Positions 1 to 7,528 of a stretch of DNA of 12,150 bases are shown here, piece after piece. This DNA comes from CAYUYM01 sp964449305 (GTDB lineage Bacteria; Bacteroidota; Ignavibacteria; SZUA-365; CAYQST01), in assembly GCA_964449305.1 (NCBI GenBank), contig CAYUYM010000109.1, positions 1 through 12,150 of the forward strand, given 5' to 3'. A program made the position numbers and the translations under genes. Positions within the stretch are counted from its first letter, which is position 1, and each line of letters starts with the position of its first letter. The notes beneath the pieces were generated by a model, which had not been told where the DNA came from, did not search any database, and saw only the letters and a list, made by a program, of their open reading frames with translations.

Positions 1-32
1 CCGTTGGGTCACGGCGCGCCGTGACCCAACGG
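1..32. repeat. 32-bp perfect palindrome, possible terminator hairpin
   Basis: Positions 1-14 are the exact reverse complement of 19-32, and the central CGCG is itself palindromic, so the whole 32 bp is a perfect inverted repeat. On the plus strand it is followed by GCGGGTTTTC, a weak T-tract. It could therefore end a plus-strand gene lying left of the window, or act in both directions and also end the minus-strand gene at 222-1073. It sits at the window edge, so its left context is not visible. A protein-binding palindrome cannot be excluded. Confidence 0.55.
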
Positions 33-37
33 GCGGG

Positions 38-64
38 TTTTCAGCGTTTTCAGGGTTATCAGCG
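38..64. repeat. three tandem 9-bp near-repeats
   Basis: TTTTCAGCG (38-46), TTTTCAGGG (47-55) and TTATCAGCG (56-64) follow each other without spacers, right beside the palindrome at 1-32. A second short run of 8-mers (AACTCATC, AACTCGGG, AACTCGTC) occupies 200-223 and overlaps the stop codon of the next gene. Both could be simple slippage products. No function is apparent. The rest of 65-199 shows nothing recognisable. Confidence 0.4.
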
Positions 65-221
65 TTGGCTTCGGATGGACTCGCACGGCAAGCCTTCCCC
101 GCACCACCTCTTCATTCTTTTCTCTTCACTCGCCCCGCAGGAATTCCGTCGCCATGGCACGCTCGTTCCACATCCCACTCTTGAAATGTTCCATTCTTGA
201 ACTCATCAACTCGGGAACTCG

Positions 222-1073
222 TCACTCGCGCAGCGACCGCGTGGAACGCGCCGTCATCGCCATCGGCATAGAGAAATCCATCTGGCCCGTCATCGCGATC
301 ACGGCCTGTACCTCATTCACGGTCTCCTCATCCACGATGCCGCCAGCGGCGAGATCCACATGGAACGTGCCGGTGATCGTGCCCGTCCCCTCGATCTCGA
401 AGGAGTTGCCGCGCATCTCGCCCGATCCCGCGATGTCCTGCTTCCCGGTGTACGTGATTTTGAGGCATTCGCGCCCGCGGTGCAGCTCCTTCGCCTCCGC
501 GGTGAGCGTCACATCGAACTTCGCCCGTGCGCGACTGAACCCCAGCGCGATCGTGTCAACACCCGACGACTTCCACGTGTCGCCCAGTCCCACGGGGCGT
601 GGCGGCAGCACACCGTAGCGGAAGGCCTGCATCCGCCCCCCACGGCGCCCGGGCAGCGGGTCGAGGGCCTCCTGCCGCACCGTCCTGCCAGTCGCATCCA
701 GCACCACCTTCGTGCGCTTCCCGATCAGCTCCTTCGCCGGATCACCCCCGTCACGGCCACCGCCGCCTGGACCACGGCCCCCCATCTGTGGTCCGTCCAT
801 CGTCACCTCCTCGGGTGTGGAGATGAGCGTGACAGCGCCATCCTCTGCCACATCCTCCACCTCCAGCTTCACCCGGGTGGTGATCGTGAAGGTGTTGCTC
901 CGCTCCTCGCCCATCATCTGCTGCACCGTGGTCGTCACATTCTTTTCGTCGTAGGACACAACCTGTCCCTTCTTGAACCCGAGCGACAGATCGAACACGT
1001 CCTGCGCGAAGGTCGGCGTGATGAGGCATGCAGCCAGAATGGCCGCCATGCATGCTGTGTTCCGTACGTTCAT
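222..1073 (-). CDS. secreted DUF6263-like protein of unknown function
   Basis: This is a 283-residue protein. Residues 1-23 form a signal peptide (hydrophobic MAAILAACLITPTFA, likely cut after Ala23), so it is exported to the periplasm or cell surface. The mature part is rich in beta-forming segments. A threonine-rich stretch near 46-66 and the motif LPPRPVGLGDTW at 156-167 resemble the DUF6263 family of exported proteins; this is recognition from memory, not a search. Residues 97-110 are a Gly/Arg-rich loop (GGRGPGGGGRDGG). No catalytic motif or membrane helix is visible after the signal peptide. The frame is open further upstream to 1157, but the ATG at 1073 is preferred: it has a strong ribosome binding site and starts exactly at the signal peptide. 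The gene lies 114 bp downstream of the M28 peptidase gene on the same strand, so cotranscription is possible but unproven. The product is exported; its function is unknown. Confidence 0.8.
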   Translation of the reverse strand: MNVRNTACMAAILAACLITPTFAQDVFDLSLGFKKGQVVSYDEKNVTTTVQQMMGEERSNTFTITTRVKLEVEDVAEDGAVTLISTPEEVTMDGPQMGGRGPGGGGRDGGDPAKELIGKRTKVVLDATGRTVRQEALDPLPGRRGGRMQAFRYGVLPPRPVGLGDTWKSSGVDTIALGFSRARAKFDVTLTAEAKELHRGRECLKITYTGKQDIAGSGEMRGNSFEIEGTGTITGTFHVDLAAGGIVDEETVNEVQAVIAMTGQMDFSMPMAMTARSTRSLRE

Positions 1074-1077
1074 GATA

Positions 1078-1084
1078 TCACCTC
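1078..1084 (-). promoter_or_regulatory. ribosome binding site fixing the DUF6263-like start
   Basis: The minus strand reads GAGGTGATATCATG, a strong Shine-Dalgarno core 4 nt from the ATG at 1073. It decides the start against the upstream in-frame ATG at 1157, which would place about 28 unlikely residues before the signal peptide. Confidence 0.75.
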
Positions 1085-1115
1085 GAAATGATGCGTTTCG
1101 TATCTCAACCGTGAA

Positions 1116-1128
1116 GCTACAAAATATC
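1116..1128 (-). promoter_or_regulatory. possible promoter -7/-10 element of the DUF6263-like gene
   Basis: The minus strand reads ATATTTTGTAGCTT about 45 nt upstream of the ATG. The core ATTTTGTA-CTT recurs upstream of the DUF1232 gene (ATTTTGTATCTT, around 10680-10691). The TA-rich core and its placement fit a promoter, but no convincing -33/-35 element lies at the right distance. Confidence 0.3.
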
Positions 1129-1187
1129 CCGGTGCGATGTGTGGCGACTCCCCGCATTCCGCGGTCGCTCCGCCGTGGCTGTCACGG

Positions 1188-2801
1188 TCACGGGGCGGGG
1201 CGGAACACCGCATCGTCATTCACGATGCGCCAGGCTGTGCGGAAGACGAGCTCCGTCACGCGGGCCGCCTTGCGGGGATTGATGGTGTCGGGGTTGTCGC
1301 TCACCTGGTGGTAGTCCTTGTGCAGCCCGGTGAAGAAGAACATCACCGGCACGTCCTCCCGGAAGAAGCTCATGTGATCGCTGCCGCCGAAGAGGGATCT
1401 GCCCATGCGGGCCATGGTGAAGTTCGTGTGGGTGTTCTCCTCCATGGTCAACGAATAGAGCGCCGGCGACAGGGTGGAATCGACGATGAACAGCGTGTCC
1501 TCCCCGTTGCGGCTGATCATGTCGAGGTTGAGCATGGCCACGGTGCGGTCCAGAGGGAAGAGGGGGTGGTTCACATACGTCTCGGAGCCGACCAGCCCGC
1601 GCTCCTCTGCGGCGAAGAGCAGGAACAGCACGCTGCGCCGCGGGCGGGCGTTCATGGCGGCGAAGGCCCGTGCCAGCGTCAGCACGCCGGCGGTGCCCGA
1701 GGCGTTGTCGTCGGCGCCGTTCATGATGAAGTCCTCCCCATCTGCGTGCTGCTTCCGGAAGCCCACGTGGTCGTAATGCGCGCCGATCACAAGCACATCG
1801 TTGCGCAGATCTGGATCCGATCCCTCAAGGAATCCCACCACGTTAGATGCGGAGAGCTGCGTCACCTCGGTGCTGGTGCGCAGGTCGATGGTCAACCCGG
1901 AGATGCCGGACGACGCCGGGCGGAGCGTGGCATCAATGCGCTTCTGGATGCGGCGGAGCGAATCCACACTGCCAAACACGGCCGTGATGAACTCATCGCC
2001 CGCATGAACCACCGGCAGCTTGTCCTCCTCTGGGATGCCGGTGATGGTGGGGATGGCATCCTTGGAGAGCGTCTTGTACAGCGATGGCCAGGGATACCCC
2101 GATGGCCGAAGGTTGATGTGGTTGAGCGGGTCGGAGAGGAGGATGACGCCGACGGCGCCATGCGCACGGGCGTTGGCCACCTTGGTCTCGACGGAGGAGT
2201 GCGTCGTCATCCGCCTGCCGTTGAAGACCGATGCCGTGTCGTTCTCGCCAGGCTCGTGCCGCAGCGCCAGCACCACCTTCCCGCGGACATCAATGCCCGC
2301 GTAGTCGTCGTACCCGTATTCGGGTGCGGTGATGCCGTAGCCCACGAACACCGCCTGCCCGGTGGCCCTGCCATTGGCAGTGATCTCGTAGGGGATGTAG
2401 CCGGATTTGATCGCGAGCTCATTCGTTTCACCGCCGCGCAGCAACCGCAGATGGTTGTCGTCGGTCAGACGTACGGTGGCCATGTTGAGGGATTGAAAGC
2501 GTGTGCCCTTGCAGCCCCCGATGCCGAGACGATCCAGCTCGCGGGCGATGTGCTGCGCCGCCGAATCCAGTCCGGGGCTCGGAGTGTTGCGCCCCATCAT
2601 GGCGTCCGAGGCGAGGATGTCCACCTGGGACTGCATGTACTCCGGTGTGATGGCGCGGAGTCCGGGGTCGATTGAGACTGCCGGCTGCGACGTGGAGCAT
2701 CCGGATGCCGCGATGGATGCGACGATGATGAGCATGAAGAGACTCGCTCCTGGCCTCAGGCTGTGCCGCCGGAGTGGGTGGAAGAACGTCATGTGAGCCA
2801 T
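1188..2801 (-). CDS. M28-family zinc aminopeptidase, lipoprotein
   Basis: This is a 537-residue exported metallopeptidase that probably removes N-terminal amino acids from peptides in the periplasm or at the outer membrane. Residues 19-34 are a hydrophobic signal ending in a relaxed lipobox (ASG before Cys35), so it is likely a lipoprotein. Residues about 130-260 look like the protease-associated (PA) insert (GKVVLALRHEPG at 174-185). The M28 core follows at about 318-525. Its zinc ligands and catalytic residues are visible: GAHYDH (His342), GADDNASG (Asp364/365), AAEERG (Glu399 general base, Glu400 ligand), LNLDMI (Asp427) and DYHQVSD (His498). All key residues are present, so it should be active. 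The ATG at 2801 is preferred over 2939 because it leads directly into the signal peptide, has GAGG 11 nt upstream, and because a promoter-like element lies at 2916-2923. ATG 2792 is an alternative. The gene follows the outer-membrane protein gene after a terminator, so it probably has its own promoter. The substrate is unknown. Confidence 0.9.
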   Translation of the reverse strand: MAHMTFFHPLRRHSLRPGASLFMLIIVASIAASGCSTSQPAVSIDPGLRAITPEYMQSQVDILASDAMMGRNTPSPGLDSAAQHIARELDRLGIGGCKGTRFQSLNMATVRLTDDNHLRLLRGGETNELAIKSGYIPYEITANGRATGQAVFVGYGITAPEYGYDDYAGIDVRGKVVLALRHEPGENDTASVFNGRRMTTHSSVETKVANARAHGAVGVILLSDPLNHINLRPSGYPWPSLYKTLSKDAIPTITGIPEEDKLPVVHAGDEFITAVFGSVDSLRRIQKRIDATLRPASSGISGLTIDLRTSTEVTQLSASNVVGFLEGSDPDLRNDVLVIGAHYDHVGFRKQHADGEDFIMNGADDNASGTAGVLTLARAFAAMNARPRRSVLFLLFAAEERGLVGSETYVNHPLFPLDRTVAMLNLDMISRNGEDTLFIVDSTLSPALYSLTMEENTHTNFTMARMGRSLFGGSDHMSFFREDVPVMFFFTGLHKDYHQVSDNPDTINPRKAARVTELVFRTAWRIVNDDAVFRPAP

Positions 2802-2915
2802 GGTGTGATGAAACCTCGAATGTTCCCTGAAACGATCGTATGGTGATGCATGAGATGAATGGCGTTGGACGCGGGGCGTTTCTTGAAGCAATGCCGAAGA
2901 CAGGTTCAATGGGCG

Positions 2916-2923
2916 CAATAATA
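2916..2923 (-). promoter_or_regulatory. possible promoter -7/-10 element of the M28 peptidase gene
   Basis: The minus strand reads TATTATTG, one mismatch from the Bacteroidota -7 element TAnnTTTG, and its first six bases (TATTAT) match TATAAT at 5 of 6. A T-rich TTTCTTG lies about 13-16 nt further upstream but is not a clean -33/-35. It is located between the terminator of the preceding gene and the chosen ATG at 2801, giving a leader of about 105 nt. The remainder of 2802-3040 shows nothing else recognisable. Confidence 0.4.
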
Positions 2924-3040
2924 GCGGTTCATCGCACAAGAAACCATGGAATCATTCTCCCCCATCCTGCATGAAGACCAACCGGCTGCCAGACTCGATC
3001 CCGGATGCGTCACGCTGGACATCCCGGCGGCTGTCCTTCG

Positions 3041-3072
3041 GCAAAGAAACGGGCGATCGTCGATCGCCCGTT
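3041..3072 (-). terminator. intrinsic terminator of the outer-membrane protein gene
   Basis: AACGGGCGATC (3048-3058) pairs perfectly with GATCGCCCGTT (3062-3072) across a 3-nt loop, an 11-bp stem. On the minus strand the stem is followed by a T-rich tail reading TCTTTGCC right after the final TT. It begins 12 nt beyond the stop codon at 3084, the classical position. Confidence 0.8.
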
Positions 3073-3083
3073 GTGATGCCTGC

Positions 3084-6014
3084 CTACCGTCCTGGTGGGG
3101 GCGGACCGTGTTCGAAGCCTCGTTCACGTTCCGGTTCGGACACCTTGCGTTCGCCGCCGAAGCTGCGCAGCGTGTAGGTGAAGGTGAGCAGTGCGTAGCG
3201 CTGGAGGATGTTCGTCCGCAGATCCTCGATGTAGGCCTCCGTGGTGGAGCGCGACACATTCTGGTTCTGGTTCAGGATGTCGAACACCGTGAGGCGCAGC
3301 TCCGCGGCATTGTTGGCGAGGAACTTCTTGCCGATGCCCACATTCCACATCACCGTGTTCGTGTTGTAGCCCGAAGAGAGCCCCGAGTTGTAGGTGTGCG
3401 TCAGATCCGACGAGAGCAGGAAGCCCTCCCAGAAGATCCAGTTCAGGCGCAGACGCGTGTTCTGCATGAAGTAGTCCGTGTTGAGATTGGACCGCATCGA
3501 GTTGCGCACCCACGACTGTGTCGAGAAGCTGGAGATGGTGAAATCCAGATCCTGGCTGATGTTGGATGCGATGGTCACGATACCACCCACCGACGGGGTG
3601 GTGGAGAAGTTCTCCACGTCGTTCACCATGCCCGGCGTACGCGATAGGTTGAAGAAGCCGGACAGGTTGATGTTCGATCCGATCAGCCGCATGGGGAAGC
3701 CGTAGGTCGCCATCGCCCTCACCGACCAGGCCCCGTCCATGTTGATGGGACGCGTGAGCTGCACGCCGCGGAGCAGGCGGATGTTGTTCACCGTTGTGTC
3801 CGTCGCAGCGATGAAGGTGCTGTTCACCACGGAGTTCAGCGTGTACGATCCACCGAGCATGCCGAAGAAGTACGTCCCCGCACCAAAGTTCGTGGACATG
3901 AAGCGCAGGTTCAGGTTGTGCGAGTAGTTCTGCTGCAGGTCGGGGTTGCCGATGCGCAGCAGGAGCGGGTTCGTGTTGTCCAGCACGTTCTGCAGGTTGT
4001 CGACGCTCGGCGCCGAGGTGCGCGTGCGGTAGTTGAGGAACAGGTTCTTGTCACGCGTGATGCGGTAGCGGAACTGCGCGTTTGGGAGGATGTCGCGATA
4101 CGACCTGCTGAGATCCGCCACGTACGGGAATTTCTGGTCGCCCGTCAGGTCCGCCATCTGATACGCCACACCGACGGACGCATTGAACCCCTCCTCCTGC
4201 AACCGGTAGGAGCCTTCCACCGACTGCGTGACGTAGGAATTCGAGAACGTGTTTGTGAGCGCGGTGTCCAGGGCCGTGTAGCGCCCGGTGAGCGGATCGA
4301 AATTGTTCGTGGTCTTGTCGGACTCATCGTTCGACTTCGATGCATTGTAGGTGAGCTGGATGATGCTCTTCTCGGAGATCGGTTCCGTGTAGGACACATT
4401 GCCGTTGATGGACCAGCCCTTCTTGTCGAGATCCGCCACCTGGTCAAGAGAATCGAACACGGTGCCCATGTCGCCCATGTTGCTGGTGAAGGCGTGGTTG
4501 TCGGCCGAGCCGGTGTTGCTGGTGTACCCCGCGTTGCCACCGACGATGAAGGTGCGGCCGCGCGCCTCGAAACGATGGCGGTACATGAACTCGGTGTTGA
4601 AGTTCGTCCCGAGCAGGTCGGTGGCGCGCTTCACCGAGCTGCTGTTGATCTCCGTGCTCCCGATCGAGGTGCGGCCCAGTGTGAGGCTGCTGCCATCGCT
4701 CTGCTGTGCGCTGAAGCGCGGTCGCAGGATGATGGAGTTCATGGTGTCCAGGTTCCACTCGAAGCGCATGTTGAAGCGATGGTTCGTGTTCGTGGTCGAT
4801 GTCGTGGCGCTTTCGTTGTAAAGCTGATTGATGCCGGTGAGATCCAGTCCGGCGGGCAGACCCGACAGGTTCGACAGCTCATACTGTCGTACGAGGTCGG
4901 AGACGGACTCGTTCTTTCCACGGTTGAAGAAGTAGCTCCCGGACACCTCCATGTTGTCCGCCCAGCGGTCGGAATAGTTGAGGCCCACGGCATGTGTGGT
5001 GGAGATGCCGCCGGAGGGCGTCACCAGAAAAGAGCCCATGTCGCCACCGCCGGGTCCACCACCGCCGCGCCCAATCTGGAAGAGCTGGCGTGCCGCGCCG
5101 CCTCCCATGGCGCCGGCAACGGTGGAGAACATCCCGCCACCACCACCACCGCCGCCCGATGCTCCCACGATGTCCTCGATTGCGAAGTTCTGCTCGTTGA
5201 CATTGTTGGACTGGGCGAGCACGGTGAGGCGCGTGTCGTCGTTCAGGATGTTGGTGGTGGTTCCGATCTTGTATTCCTTGTCGGCGCCATAGCCGCCAAA
5301 GAACTTGCCGAAGATGCCGTTCCGCATGTTGGAACGGGTGACGAGGTTGATGGTCTTGGATGTGTTGCCATCGTCGAATCCGGTGAAGCGGGACTGCTCC
5401 GACATCTGGTCAAAGATCTGCACGCGGTCCACCAGTTCTGCTGGGATGGCGCGCAGGGCGGCCGTCGGGTCTGAGCCGAAGAAGGGCCGGCCGTCAACGA
5501 GTGTCTGCTTGACCTCCTCGCCCTGGGCCTTCACCTTGCCGGCTTCCACCGTGACACCGGGGACCTTGGTGACGAGATCCTCGGCCGTGGCGTCCTTGTT
5601 GACCTTGTAGGCCGAGGCATTGTATTCCGTGGTGTCGCCCTTCACTGTGGCGGGGGCGATGATGCCCGTCACTTCCACGGCTTTCAGATCGATGTCCTCC
5701 TCCTCCAGGAGGATCCTCCCAACGTTGACATCCTTCGCCGCGATGGTGAGGCGAGTCGTGTCGCTCTTGTAGCCGAGGAATTTGACGACAAAGAGGTACC
5801 GGCCCTTCTGCACATTGTCGATGCTGAACGCGCCGGTCTTGTTGCTGACAGTGCCCGAGATGGAGGAGTCGGGCAGATGGATGAGCATGGCGCTGGCGTT
5901 GGCCAGCGTCGTTCCCGAGTTCTTGTCCGCCACCACACCCGTGACCGAGACGGTCTGGGCTGTGGCGGCGGTGGTCAGGAGAAGTGCGAGGAAGAAGATG
6001 GAGATGTGTTTCAT
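3084..6014 (-). CDS. outer-membrane beta-barrel protein with carboxypeptidase-regulatory domain (TonB-dependent-receptor-like)
   Basis: This is a 976-residue outer-membrane protein. Residues 1-19 are a signal peptide (cut before Gln20). Residues about 22-105 form a carboxypeptidase-regulatory-like Ig fold (VSVTGVVADKNSG, then GAFSIDNVQKGRYLFVVKFLGY). Residues about 112-228 form a plug-like domain (LKAVEVTG; DLVTKVPGVTVEAG; TLVDGRPFFGSDPTAALRAIP; VDRVQIFD). The rest is a long series of alternating polar/aromatic strands typical of the OMP_b-brl barrel family found in Bacteroidota. The last barrel strand is YALLTFTYTLRSFGG, followed by a charged, proline-rich tail of about 22 residues. No TonB box was identified, so whether it transports a ligand through TonB is open. 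A Gly-rich insertion occupies residues 285-324. The ATG at 6014 is chosen because it starts the signal peptide; there is no strong Shine-Dalgarno. The upstream sigma-factor gene ends in a terminator, so this gene is likely transcribed separately from a promoter I cannot identify in 6015-6098. The ligand is unknown. Confidence 0.9.
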   Translation of the reverse strand: MKHISIFFLALLLTTAATAQTVSVTGVVADKNSGTTLANASAMLIHLPDSSISGTVSNKTGAFSIDNVQKGRYLFVVKFLGYKSDTTRLTIAAKDVNVGRILLEEEDIDLKAVEVTGIIAPATVKGDTTEYNASAYKVNKDATAEDLVTKVPGVTVEAGKVKAQGEEVKQTLVDGRPFFGSDPTAALRAIPAELVDRVQIFDQMSEQSRFTGFDDGNTSKTINLVTRSNMRNGIFGKFFGGYGADKEYKIGTTTNILNDDTRLTVLAQSNNVNEQNFAIEDIVGASGGGGGGGGMFSTVAGAMGGGAARQLFQIGRGGGGPGGGDMGSFLVTPSGGISTTHAVGLNYSDRWADNMEVSGSYFFNRGKNESVSDLVRQYELSNLSGLPAGLDLTGINQLYNESATTSTTNTNHRFNMRFEWNLDTMNSIILRPRFSAQQSDGSSLTLGRTSIGSTEINSSSVKRATDLLGTNFNTEFMYRHRFEARGRTFIVGGNAGYTSNTGSADNHAFTSNMGDMGTVFDSLDQVADLDKKGWSINGNVSYTEPISEKSIIQLTYNASKSNDESDKTTNNFDPLTGRYTALDTALTNTFSNSYVTQSVEGSYRLQEEGFNASVGVAYQMADLTGDQKFPYVADLSRSYRDILPNAQFRYRITRDKNLFLNYRTRTSAPSVDNLQNVLDNTNPLLLRIGNPDLQQNYSHNLNLRFMSTNFGAGTYFFGMLGGSYTLNSVVNSTFIAATDTTVNNIRLLRGVQLTRPINMDGAWSVRAMATYGFPMRLIGSNINLSGFFNLSRTPGMVNDVENFSTTPSVGGIVTIASNISQDLDFTISSFSTQSWVRNSMRSNLNTDYFMQNTRLRLNWIFWEGFLLSSDLTHTYNSGLSSGYNTNTVMWNVGIGKKFLANNAAELRLTVFDILNQNQNVSRSTTEAYIEDLRTNILQRYALLTFTYTLRSFGGERKVSEPERERGFEHGPPPPGR

Positions 6015-6098
6015 GGATGGGTCAACATGGTGAACGTGCACAAGGCAACCTGTTAGACAGCGGGGGAAGTGTTTCGTTGCATGCACGGGAACGGGAAC

Positions 6099-6127
6099 CA
6101 AAAAAATGCCGGCCTGGGAGCCGGCAT
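6099..6127 (-). terminator. intrinsic terminator of rpoD
   Basis: ATGCCGGC (6106-6113) pairs perfectly with GCCGGCAT (6120-6127) around a 6-nt loop. On the minus strand the stem runs straight into seven T residues (A-run at 6100-6106 on the plus strand). It starts 19 nt after the rpoD stop codon. This is the clearest terminator in the window. Confidence 0.92.
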
Positions 6128-6146
6128 GAAAAGGGGGATGGGAATG

Positions 6147-7010
6147 TCAACCGAGATACGCCCGCAATTGCTTGCTGCGCGAGGCATGGCGGAGGCGTCG
6201 GATGGCTTTTTCCTTGATCTGCCTGACGCGCTCGCGGGTCAGGTTGAACTTCTCGCCGATTTCCTCCAGTGTCAGGGAATGCTCGCGGTCCAGGCCGAAG
6301 TACAGACGGATCACCTCCGCCTCGCGCTCGCTCAATGTGGCGAGTGCGCGGCGCACCTCCACCTTGAGGGACTCGGTCATGAGACCGTTGTCGGGCGTGG
6401 GCTGGCGGTCGTCCTGAATGACGTCCAGAAGTCGGTTGTCCTCGCCCTGGGCAAACGGGGCGTCGACCGAGATGTGGCGGCCGGAGATTTTCAACGTATC
6501 TGCGACCTCAAAGAGCGTCATGTCGAGCTCCGATGCCAGCTCGGATGCCGAGGGCTCGCGCTCGTAGGACTGCTCGAGTTCGCTGAATTTCTTGCCGATC
6601 TTGTTCAATGCGCCCACCCGGTTGAGGGGGAGGCGGACGATGCGCGACTGCTCTGCCAGTGCCTGCAGGATGGACTGGCGGATCCACCAGACAGCGTAGG
6701 AGATGAACTTGAAGCCGCGTGTCTCGTCGAAACGCTTCGCGGCCTTGATCAGCCCCAGATTGCCTTCATTGATGAGGTCTCCGAGCGACAGTCCCTGGTT
6801 CTGGTACTGCTTGGCGACGGACACCACGAAACGGAGGTTGGCCTTGGTCAGCTTCTCGAGGGCCTGCTGGGAATCGGGCGTGCTTTTCTTGATGCGCTTG
6901 GCGAGCTCGATCTCCTCGTCGGGAGTGAGCAGGTCCACGCGTCCGATCTCCTGCAGGTACTTGTCGAGAGACTGGCTCTCGCGGTTGGTGTACTGCTTTG
7001 AAATTCTCAC
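6147..7010 (-). CDS. rpoD: primary RNA polymerase sigma factor (RpoD/SigA), short Bacteroidota type
   Basis: This 287-residue sigma-70 factor directs RNA polymerase to housekeeping promoters. It has the compact form without a long region 1.1 that is usual in Bacteroidota and relatives, and the length is normal for that type. Region 1.2 starts at NRESQSLDKYLQEIG (9-23). Region 2 spans about 55-125, with NLRFVVSVAKQYQNQG and the -10-reading helix YAVWWIRQSI (105-114). Region 3 is about 134-209. Region 4 is about 221-274, with the -35-reading helix-turn-helix TLEEIGEKFNLTRERVRQI (247-265). All core motifs are intact. The start codon is GTG at 7010, supported by GGAG at 7016-7019 and by the family's usual N-terminus. 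A strong terminator follows the gene. Upstream is 518 bp without a convincing gene, including a promoter candidate about 325 nt from the start, so expression may include a long leader. Confidence 0.96.
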   Translation of the reverse strand: MRISKQYTNRESQSLDKYLQEIGRVDLLTPDEEIELAKRIKKSTPDSQQALEKLTKANLRFVVSVAKQYQNQGLSLGDLINEGNLGLIKAAKRFDETRGFKFISYAVWWIRQSILQALAEQSRIVRLPLNRVGALNKIGKKFSELEQSYEREPSASELASELDMTLFEVADTLKISGRHISVDAPFAQGEDNRLLDVIQDDRQPTPDNGLMTESLKVEVRRALATLSEREAEVIRLYFGLDREHSLTLEEIGEKFNLTRERVRQIKEKAIRRLRHASRSKQLRAYLG

Positions 7011-7264
7011 TCGTTCTCCACAATGTGTGAGTCGTGGCGGTTGGTACTCATATGGGGAAGGACGCTGCCGTGGTGCCGGGGAATGGTTCGTGTGTCACTG
7101 CCTCAGCAGGACGTTTCCGCAATGGCGGATGTTTCATCTGCACGCATTTCCGACCTTCTCCAATCTGTCTCTGGTACGCGGCGCATTCAGGTGTCATCAT
7201 GCACACACAACCGCAAGAGGAAGAACCATGGAAGTCCGCGAAAAGTTCATGTGCTCTCCACAGA

Positions 7265-7290
7265 TGCGGTGCGTGCTTCGCCGCGCCGCA
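7265..7290. repeat. imperfect inverted repeat in the rpoD leader
   Basis: TGCGG (7265-7269) pairs with CCGCA (7286-7290), and GCG (7271-7273) with CGC (7282-7284), around an 8-nt loop. The intervening pair is T/G on the plus strand (U-G wobble) and C/A on the minus strand. It would form a stable hairpin about 40-65 nt into the predicted rpoD leader transcript. There is no T-tract, so it is not a simple terminator. Confidence 0.4.
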
Positions 7291-7334
7291 CTCCCGTGGC
7301 ATGGGCAGACCATGGCACAAAGAATGCGGAACCG

Positions 7335-7366
7335 CAAATATGGCAAGATTCCCTGGAATTTTCAAA
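7335..7366 (-). promoter_or_regulatory. Bacteroidota-type promoter candidate facing rpoD
   Basis: On the minus strand, TTTG (7363-7366) is followed after 20 nt by CATATTTG (7335-7342). This matches the Bacteroidota consensus TTTG - about 19-20 nt - TAnnTTTG with one mismatch (C for the first T). An A-run (T7 at 7370-7376 on the plus strand) lies immediately upstream, where an UP-like element would be. Transcription would start near 7328 and give a leader of roughly 318 nt before the GTG of rpoD. Confidence 0.5.
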
Positions 7367-7528
7367 GCATTTTTTTGCCCCGTGTTCCTTCGTCGTTCCC
7401 TTGGAGGAAGGAGGCATTTCACCACATGGCAACCAAGACCAGCCCTTGTGTCTTCGGACCCTCGTGCCTTGGTGGTTCCCGTCGCCAGCACACCTTTCCC
7501 ATCTTCCTTCCACCTCCCGGCACACGTG

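Larger units (their letters stand above)
7011..7528. other. 518-bp intergenic region between recQ and rpoD
   Basis: No convincing protein gene is present. Open frames exist on both strands, but their translations are rich in Cys/His/Arg/Pro with no domain pattern or ribosome binding site, as expected from GC-rich non-coding DNA. I looked for tRNA, SRP RNA and a RecQ terminator and found none. What can be seen is a promoter candidate at 7335-7366 facing rpoD, a T-run at 7370-7376 just behind it, and an inverted repeat at 7265-7290. The segment 7011-7330 would be the rpoD 5' leader, or could host a small RNA. The segment 7380-7528 shows nothing recognisable. Confidence 0.6.

Noticed and set aside
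1173..1187. Hairpin CCGTG-GCTGT-CACGG after the M28 peptidase as a terminator
   Set aside because: Only 5 bp of stem and no T-tract on the minus strand.
1137..2675. Long plus-strand open frame (512 codons) opposite the M28 peptidase
   Set aside because: It is antisense to a peptidase with all catalytic residues present; the translation is His/Arg/Gly-rich and resembles no protein family.
2802..2939. Longer N-terminus of the M28 peptidase starting at 2939
   Set aside because: It would put 46 non-hydrophobic residues before the lipoprotein signal and would cover the promoter-like element at 2916-2923.
3918..5474. Long plus-strand open frame (518 codons) opposite the outer-membrane protein
   Set aside because: It lies wholly antisense to a gene with signal peptide, plug and barrel features. 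Its translation is Val/Arg/His-rich without domain motifs, as expected for an antisense frame in GC-rich DNA.
7048..7491. Minus-strand open frame of 147 codons in the recQ-rpoD intergenic region
   Set aside because: There is no ribosome binding site or domain pattern, the composition is odd (Cys/His/Pro-rich), and it overlaps the promoter candidate.
7400..7528. tRNA, SRP RNA or RecQ terminator in the intergenic region
   Set aside because: No TPsiC-type motif, no SRP loop motif, and no stem followed by a T-tract could be found by eye.
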